Below, piece after piece: positions 40,756 through 44,897 of a DNA stretch of 44,897 nucleotides. Below the pieces are notes generated by a model that worked only from the letters and a program-made list of their open reading frames with translations, did no database searches and had not been told where the DNA came from. The stretch is from a virus. Within the stretch, counting starts at the first letter, position 1, and every line of letters starts with the position of its first letter. Location: IMG/VR virus record IMGVR_UViG_3300017991_000168, positions 1 through 44,897 of that record; one strand, 5' to 3'. The position numbers and the translations under genes are program-made.

Positions 40756-40806
40756 CCGTAGAGCGGAAATTTAACAACAGCCCAAAAAACGTTACGGAGA
40801 CACGCT

Positions 40807-42420
40807 ATGAGTCTGAACATTACTAACCTGTTCGAGGATTTAGGGGAACTGGTTGAAGTGATCAATGCCTTCGACACCTTGGCGGTTACTACCTTGCCGG
40901 GGTACGAGTCTGCCATCCGCACGGAGTTTGACGCGAACGGAATGTATGACATGTCGTCTCGATTGCCCCGTCTGTTCGGGGCGTTCCAAAGTCAGGTATC
41001 GGGTTGGCAGACCTCGTTGAATTCCGTTTGCATCAGCAGGCTGACCGACCTCACCACCGTAAGATTGGAACTGCCGGTGGGCGACAACTTCGGCGTAAGG
41101 AGTGTGCTGGAGGCTCTTTACAGATACATGGTCGACGAGGAAGAATCTCTGGATGGCAGCGACATAACGGTTGGGGCTGTCTCGTCCGCACTGCTCAGTG
41201 ACAGCGACGGAACGTTGCTCGTCACGGACATACTGGACGGTGTCAGTCAACCCGTTGGCGGTGGTCCTGCAAACCCTCTATACGCACTGGACTTGACTAA
41301 CGCCGTTGGTTCAGGCCGCTTGCCGGGAGAGCATGCCGACTACGTAGGGACCTATAGCGAACTGGCTGTTACGACGGAGACGGTGACGGTGGCTTGCATC
41401 CGCGATAGCGGTGCAGGTAATGCGACAGAGGGCCGCGAGATATTTGAGGTCAAGGGGGAAAAGAAGCACGCAAGCCCTTGGAGTTGGAACCCGGAAGGTA
41501 GCGGTAATGGACCTCAAATCATGGTGCTGAATGGCTACACCTACGTCACAAACGGAGAGTTCGAGTCGTGGGCTAGCAGTGCCCCATCGGGTTGGACGTT
41601 GGACTCTGGGATTGCCGGGACCGACATTCTGGAAGAGACTACCTCTATCAAACGTGGGGACTCGGCCCTTGAGATGCAGACTCCGACACGAGCCATCACG
41701 GCCGTTTCGGTTGCTAACCCAACTGTGCTTAGCTGCACGGGTCACGGGTTGGCCGTGGGTGATGAGATATTCCTCGCGGGGTTCACTACGACGCCCGACA
41801 TCAACGGGGCTCAGACAGTGAACACGGTTCCCACCGATGACACTTTCACGCTCGATATCAACGTGACGGACAACACCGATGGAGTGGGGACCTGGAAGTT
41901 CGATGAGTTGCAGATCAGCCAGGCAGTGAGTGGGCTTGTGCCGGGTAAACGTTATTGCGTGGCGTGCTGGGTGAAGGGCGATGCGACGATCGCGTCTGGT
42001 GCGTTGACCATCCAAATGGAAGGAACGGGTTACGTTGCCGGGACGGTCGAAAAGATAAGCATGGATGATACGGCGTTGGCCGCTCAGACGAGCTACGGCC
42101 TGGAGTACTTCTACTTCAACGCACCGTGGGAAATCCCCAGTGACTTCGAGTTAGTGTTGAAGATCACAGGTACGTTGACCGACTCCGCCATCGTGTACGT
42201 CGACGGACTTGCGTTGGGTCCGGTAGTCTACCATGGCGGAGTCGGGCTCGCTGTCATCGCGGGCGACGAAGCTTTCTTGCAAGGTGATCAGTTCTCGTTC
42301 GCGTTGTCGAATGACGGGGCTGGAACGTTCCAAGAGTACTTTAGGAAGGCCCACAAGTACCAACTGCCTTCTGACCTTTCCGGGACCGAGACGATCGCTG
42401 ATTCTTTGGCCGAAGCTTAG
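40807..42420 (+). CDS. Tail-spike-like protein, carbohydrate-binding module with inserted FCCH-like domain
   Basis: 537 residues. Helical N-terminal part (about 1-150). A carbohydrate-binding beta sandwich begins at NGEFESWASSAPSGWTLD (about 250) and resumes at LQISQAVSGLVPGKRYCVA; between them, AITAVSVANPTVLSCTGHGL to DGVGTWKF looks like an inserted FCCH-like module. GGAG precedes the ATG. Its C-terminal end overlaps the nuclease gene by 80 bases in the opposite orientation. Likely a host-contacting, horizontally acquired protein. Confidence 0.65.
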   Translation: MSLNITNLFEDLGELVEVINAFDTLAVTTLPGYESAIRTEFDANGMYDMSSRLPRLFGAFQSQVSGWQTSLNSVCISRLTDLTTVRLELPVGDNFGVRSVLEALYRYMVDEEESLDGSDITVGAVSSALLSDSDGTLLVTDILDGVSQPVGGGPANPLYALDLTNAVGSGRLPGEHADYVGTYSELAVTTETVTVACIRDSGAGNATEGREIFEVKGEKKHASPWSWNPEGSGNGPQIMVLNGYTYVTNGEFESWASSAPSGWTLDSGIAGTDILEETTSIKRGDSALEMQTPTRAITAVSVANPTVLSCTGHGLAVGDEIFLAGFTTTPDINGAQTVNTVPTDDTFTLDINVTDNTDGVGTWKFDELQISQAVSGLVPGKRYCVACWVKGDATIASGALTIQMEGTGYVAGTVEKISMDDTALAAQTSYGLEYFYFNAPWEIPSDFELVLKITGTLTDSAIVYVDGLALGPVVYHGGVGLAVIAGDEAFLQGDQFSFALSNDGAGTFQEYFRKAHKYQLPSDLSGTETIADSLAEA

Positions 42421-43048
42421 ACAACAACTCCTGGTAGTCTTCCACCAAGGTCTGGTAGTACCAAGAGTTGGGCAATGCGTTTTGGACAGCCAGGATGCTG
42501 TTGAAGGTTGACTTGTTAGGTTTAGTGACTCCTCGTTTTGCGTTCCACACGCGGGCTTCCACATTGGCCATGAGGGTGGCCGTGCGGAAATCTGCGATGG
42601 GCAGGTGTGGTCGCAATTTCTCATCCCAGTTGAATGCCTGGTCGAACGGTACGCCTTTCTCAAACATCGACCATGCGAATTCCCACGGGGGACCGGCTAG
42701 CATGTAGAAGCCGTGGTTCAGCTTGTGTCGGGCTGCGATAGAAAAGTCTAAGTACTTGGAGTCAGCCATCGGATTGTACATAAACGGTTTGATTTCGATC
42801 CAGTCGACATACACCGTGGAAGGCTTGTTGGGGGCACGGGTGGCGATGAGGAAATCAGGTCGGTAATGTGCGTACGATCCGTCGTCCCCCTGGAAGGAAA
42901 ACATGCAGGGTTCATACAGCCACGTAAACCCGGCCGCCTCGAACATTATGGCCCAACAGGCTTCCAGGGACGAGCGGAACTCGACACCGAGTAATGTCTT
43001 GGGCTTTGCGGCTTGGCCGCTGTAGAACTCGTGGTTGTAGTTGCTCAT
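42341..43048 (-). CDS. PD-(D/E)XK endonuclease
   Basis: 235 residues. VEFRSSLEACWAIMFE (E), YRPDFLIA (D) and WIEIKPF (ExK) form the catalytic core of a widespread phage PD-(D/E)XK nuclease related to TnsA-type enzymes. May process packaged DNA or resolve branches, since it lies beside the terminase genes. AGGAGC precedes the ATG, which overlaps the preceding stop. Confidence 0.75.
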   Translation of the reverse strand: MSNYNHEFYSGQAAKPKTLLGVEFRSSLEACWAIMFEAAGFTWLYEPCMFSFQGDDGSYAHYRPDFLIATRAPNKPSTVYVDWIEIKPFMYNPMADSKYLDFSIAARHKLNHGFYMLAGPPWEFAWSMFEKGVPFDQAFNWDEKLRPHLPIADFRTATLMANVEARVWNAKRGVTKPNKSTFNSILAVQNALPNSWYYQTLVEDYQELLSKLRPKNQRSSRSRKGQKAVGTCGPS

Positions 43049-43209
43049 ATTTCCGCTCCTAGTTTGTAGGGTACTGGGTCCAATCCCTTTTTCAGCCTCA
43101 ACTCATTCAGCCTTTTGACTAGTACGCGATCGTTTTCCTCCACTTCGTACTGGTTTCTTGGTTCGGGTATTACGTACTTGCTTGGTCTTCGATCGATTGG
43201 CTTCTTCAT
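43045..43209 (-). CDS. Small hypothetical protein
   Basis: 54 residues; ATG 43209 with GGAGG at 6 bases. Overlaps the basic tail of the upstream gene by 107 bases in another frame and is coupled to the nuclease start. No family recognised. Confidence 0.5.
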   Translation of the reverse strand: MKKPIDRRPSKYVIPEPRNQYEVEENDRVLVKRLNELRLKKGLDPVPYKLGAEI

Positions 43210-43420
43210 ATAGGTCCTCCAGTGTGGGTTCGATATCTTGATCGCCTTCAAGGATATCTCGGACGTCATCTGTCGGCCGTTCCAGTACTACGCAGAAGGC
43301 GTACGGTGGACTGGGGTGCCGAGAGAGACATATCGGAACCCAGTGAAATTCCATGTAACGGGCTAGGACCTCTTCGAGAGAGTCGCTTCCGACGTCTTGT
43401 AAAACTCTGATTCTCTTCAT
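43103..43420 (-). CDS. Hypothetical protein with basic tail
   Basis: 105 residues. A folded N-terminal part (about 1-65), acidic linker, then a Lys/Arg/Thr-rich tail (about 72-105) from DNA shared out of frame with the next gene. Directly after the large terminase stop. Confidence 0.55.
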   Translation of the reverse strand: MKRIRVLQDVGSDSLEEVLARYMEFHWVPICLSRHPSPPYAFCVVLERPTDDVRDILEGDQDIEPTLEDLYEEANRSKTKQVRNTRTKKPVRSGGKRSRTSQKAE

Positions 43421-43429
43421 GGGTTGGTC

Positions 43430-44890
43430 TCATTCGTATGCGGAGGGTACTTCGGTAATAACAGACTGATGCTTCTGGAGGAATTCTACCGACCACTCGG
43501 TAGCCATGTGTCCCGCATGCCCGCACATATCCACTTGGTCATCGGTCTCTTTCGGATGGCCGGTCCAGGTGAATAGCTCTGCTTCAAAGGCATCAAGCCA
43601 CGGTGCTGACCTCGGCAGGTACACCCGTCCGGCCTCGCAGCGGGTGATGAAGTCGGAAGCTCTGACTAGCTTGTCACGACCGCGTGTGCGGATTGCCACT
43701 ACGGGCAAGCCCTGTCGTGCCAGTAGTTGGAACACCCCTATGCCGAGTCCGTCTGCTTCAACACCTATCTTGGACGGTGTGTGACCGGAGTCAGAATGGT
43801 ATTTGAAGTTGTTCCCCACTTCGCGTACGGCCTCTGGCACCTCCTTTTGGAATCGGTCGACGTGCCATAGGAACAGGTTGCTTGTGGACGTGTCGAGAAG
43901 CCAAGTGCCAATCACGAACCATGAGGGTTGGGATCGCCAGATCATTTCGTCGCCAGGACCCTCGCGTGATGAAGCCGCTGGGTCGATGGTTTGGAACACG
44001 AGCATGTCCGGCATGTACACTTCCTTGCCTTGTCCGACAATGTAATCACCCCGGACAGTGTAACGTCGCATCCACGCCTTGCGGATACGGCCGTCCGCCG
44101 ATACCCCCCAGTCCCCTTTCATAAGCTGGGCTCGGGTGATCGGGTCAAGGTTGGAAAGCGACTCGGCATATTCGCTCTGGTCCAGGTACGGATTGTCTTT
44201 TAAGAAGGCGGGGAGGTACGGACGGGACGGAATTGTCCCCTGATAGATATCCCCTACTTGCTCTATTCCGAATCGTTCCTTTACCCAAATGTGGCCCACT
44301 CCACCAGGGTTGGACGCCGAACGAACACGTAGGGGAAGACTGCAACGGAGTCTGCATTCCGGGCACGTCTCTGGAAGAAAGATGGCCCTGCCCTTTTCAT
44401 CGGTCTGGTGAACAGAACAGGCCCCTCGACGAAGACGTGAGAAAAGGTATAGGTAGTCGTCCTCAAACTGTTGGGTCAGTTCGTCGAACGCTATGTATTG
44501 GAACTCGGCAGACTGGTAACGGTACCGATTGAGTTCCGTGTCCATGTAGCCGAAGCAGAGGCTTGCACCGGACGGGAATGTCCACTTGTGGTCTGACCCG
44601 TGCCAACGAGCATCGGTGTCGTTCAACCATTCCATCGACCGGTCAATCAACGCTTGCGGGAGTCGAAGGTCCGCGAACGTCTTACGGAAGATGATGCCGT
44701 TGTAGAAAGGGTTGTCGACAAACTGAAGTCCTGCCATCAGCAGAGCGTCAGACTTGCCACCCCCGGCAGCACCTCCGTAAAACGCTTCGCGGTATCCGTT
44801 CAAGAGTAGGAACGCGGTTTGCTTTGGTGTCGGTACATGCGGGATGTAAGGAGACAGTTCGATTTTGAACTGTTCCGGATTCTGTACCAC
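43430..44890 (-). CDS. terL: Terminase large subunit (TerL)
   Basis: 486 residues. Walker A GGAAGGGKS at 39-47, Walker B YIAFDEL, a zinc-type CPECRLRC insertion near 180-187, and the RNase H-like nuclease with FQTIDPAAS, VEADGLG and DQVDMCGHA. It drives ATP-dependent packaging and cuts the concatemer. GTG 44890 is 8 bases from the right edge; the frame stays open across the joined edge, so the true start may lie further upstream. Confidence 0.9.
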   Translation of the reverse strand: MVQNPEQFKIELSPYIPHVPTPKQTAFLLLNGYREAFYGGAAGGGKSDALLMAGLQFVDNPFYNGIIFRKTFADLRLPQALIDRSMEWLNDTDARWHGSDHKWTFPSGASLCFGYMDTELNRYRYQSAEFQYIAFDELTQQFEDDYLYLFSRLRRGACSVHQTDEKGRAIFLPETCPECRLRCSLPLRVRSASNPGGVGHIWVKERFGIEQVGDIYQGTIPSRPYLPAFLKDNPYLDQSEYAESLSNLDPITRAQLMKGDWGVSADGRIRKAWMRRYTVRGDYIVGQGKEVYMPDMLVFQTIDPAASSREGPGDEMIWRSQPSWFVIGTWLLDTSTSNLFLWHVDRFQKEVPEAVREVGNNFKYHSDSGHTPSKIGVEADGLGIGVFQLLARQGLPVVAIRTRGRDKLVRASDFITRCEAGRVYLPRSAPWLDAFEAELFTWTGHPKETDDQVDMCGHAGHMATEWSVEFLQKHQSVITEVPSAYE

Positions 44891-44897
44891 TGTCTTC

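Noticed and set aside
41311-42015. Minus-strand 234-codon ORF
   Set aside because: Antisense to the tail-spike gene; no ribosome site and no recognisable domain.
43045-43269. Longer 74-residue start for the 54-residue gene
   Set aside because: The upstream start has no ribosome site; ATG 43209 has GGAGG at 6 bases.

Overview
The window is a tightly packed, almost entirely unidirectional tailed-phage genome (siphovirus-like) of about 45 kb. It carries a small and large terminase, portal, protease/scaffold, decoration and capsid proteins, a tail module with a frameshifted chaperone and tape measure, and a complete replication module. The first gene (small terminase) and the last (large terminase, starting 8 bases from the right edge) would be adjacent if the ends are joined. 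The window therefore looks like a complete or near-complete genome opened at the terminase junction; this is inference. No integrase, transposase, CRISPR array, tRNA or rRNA gene was recognised. The host is not shown directly. Small secreted proteins with Arg-rich middles and a CPGGQC-type tail, a papain-like protease and the tail protein families recall planctomycete phages, but this is a weak inference.

Nearly all genes lie on the minus strand, so the order of expression runs from high to low coordinates. A non-coding, hairpin-rich region of about 1.1 kb (19567-20646) with period-7 iterons separates a lone plus-strand gene (20647-21312) from the early genes. Reading leftward, these are small proteins, several flanked by matched inverted repeats (17.6-19.6 kb), then a DUF932-like protein, Fe-S uracil-DNA glycosylase, Cas4/RecB-like nuclease, Sak4-like ATPase, DUF669-like ssDNA-binding protein, family A DNA polymerase and primase-helicase (7.9-16.2 kb). 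Next comes an accessory block (0.7-7.9 kb): two tandem 31-residue membrane peptides, a secreted protein coupled to a papain-like protease, a Nudix hydrolase, a second secreted protein, a ParB-DUF4417 fusion and an arginase-fold (UPF0489-like) protein. No standard holin or muralytic enzyme was recognised, so the membrane peptides and the protease are the best lysis candidates.

The virion module starts at the small terminase (34-636), continues at the large terminase (43430-44890) and runs leftward: PD-(D/E)XK nuclease, protease with nested scaffold, decoration protein, capsid protein, a transmembrane coiled-coil protein, a fibre with IGxxAG repeats, connectors, tube-like protein, short tape measure, a large tail protein, the frameshifted chaperone, and then, unusually late, the portal, followed by basic peptides and distal tail proteins. 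A single tail-spike-like gene (40807-42420) with its own extended -10 promoter is inserted in the opposite orientation.

The sequence-level oddities most worth following are the ParB-DUF4417/arginase-fold pair, inverted repeats enclosing single early genes, a palindrome-rich 180-bp element at 24.5 kb with a third arm copy at 3.3 kb, out-of-frame overlaps in which low-complexity DNA encodes basic tails, and a strand-biased 10-mer in the structural half.
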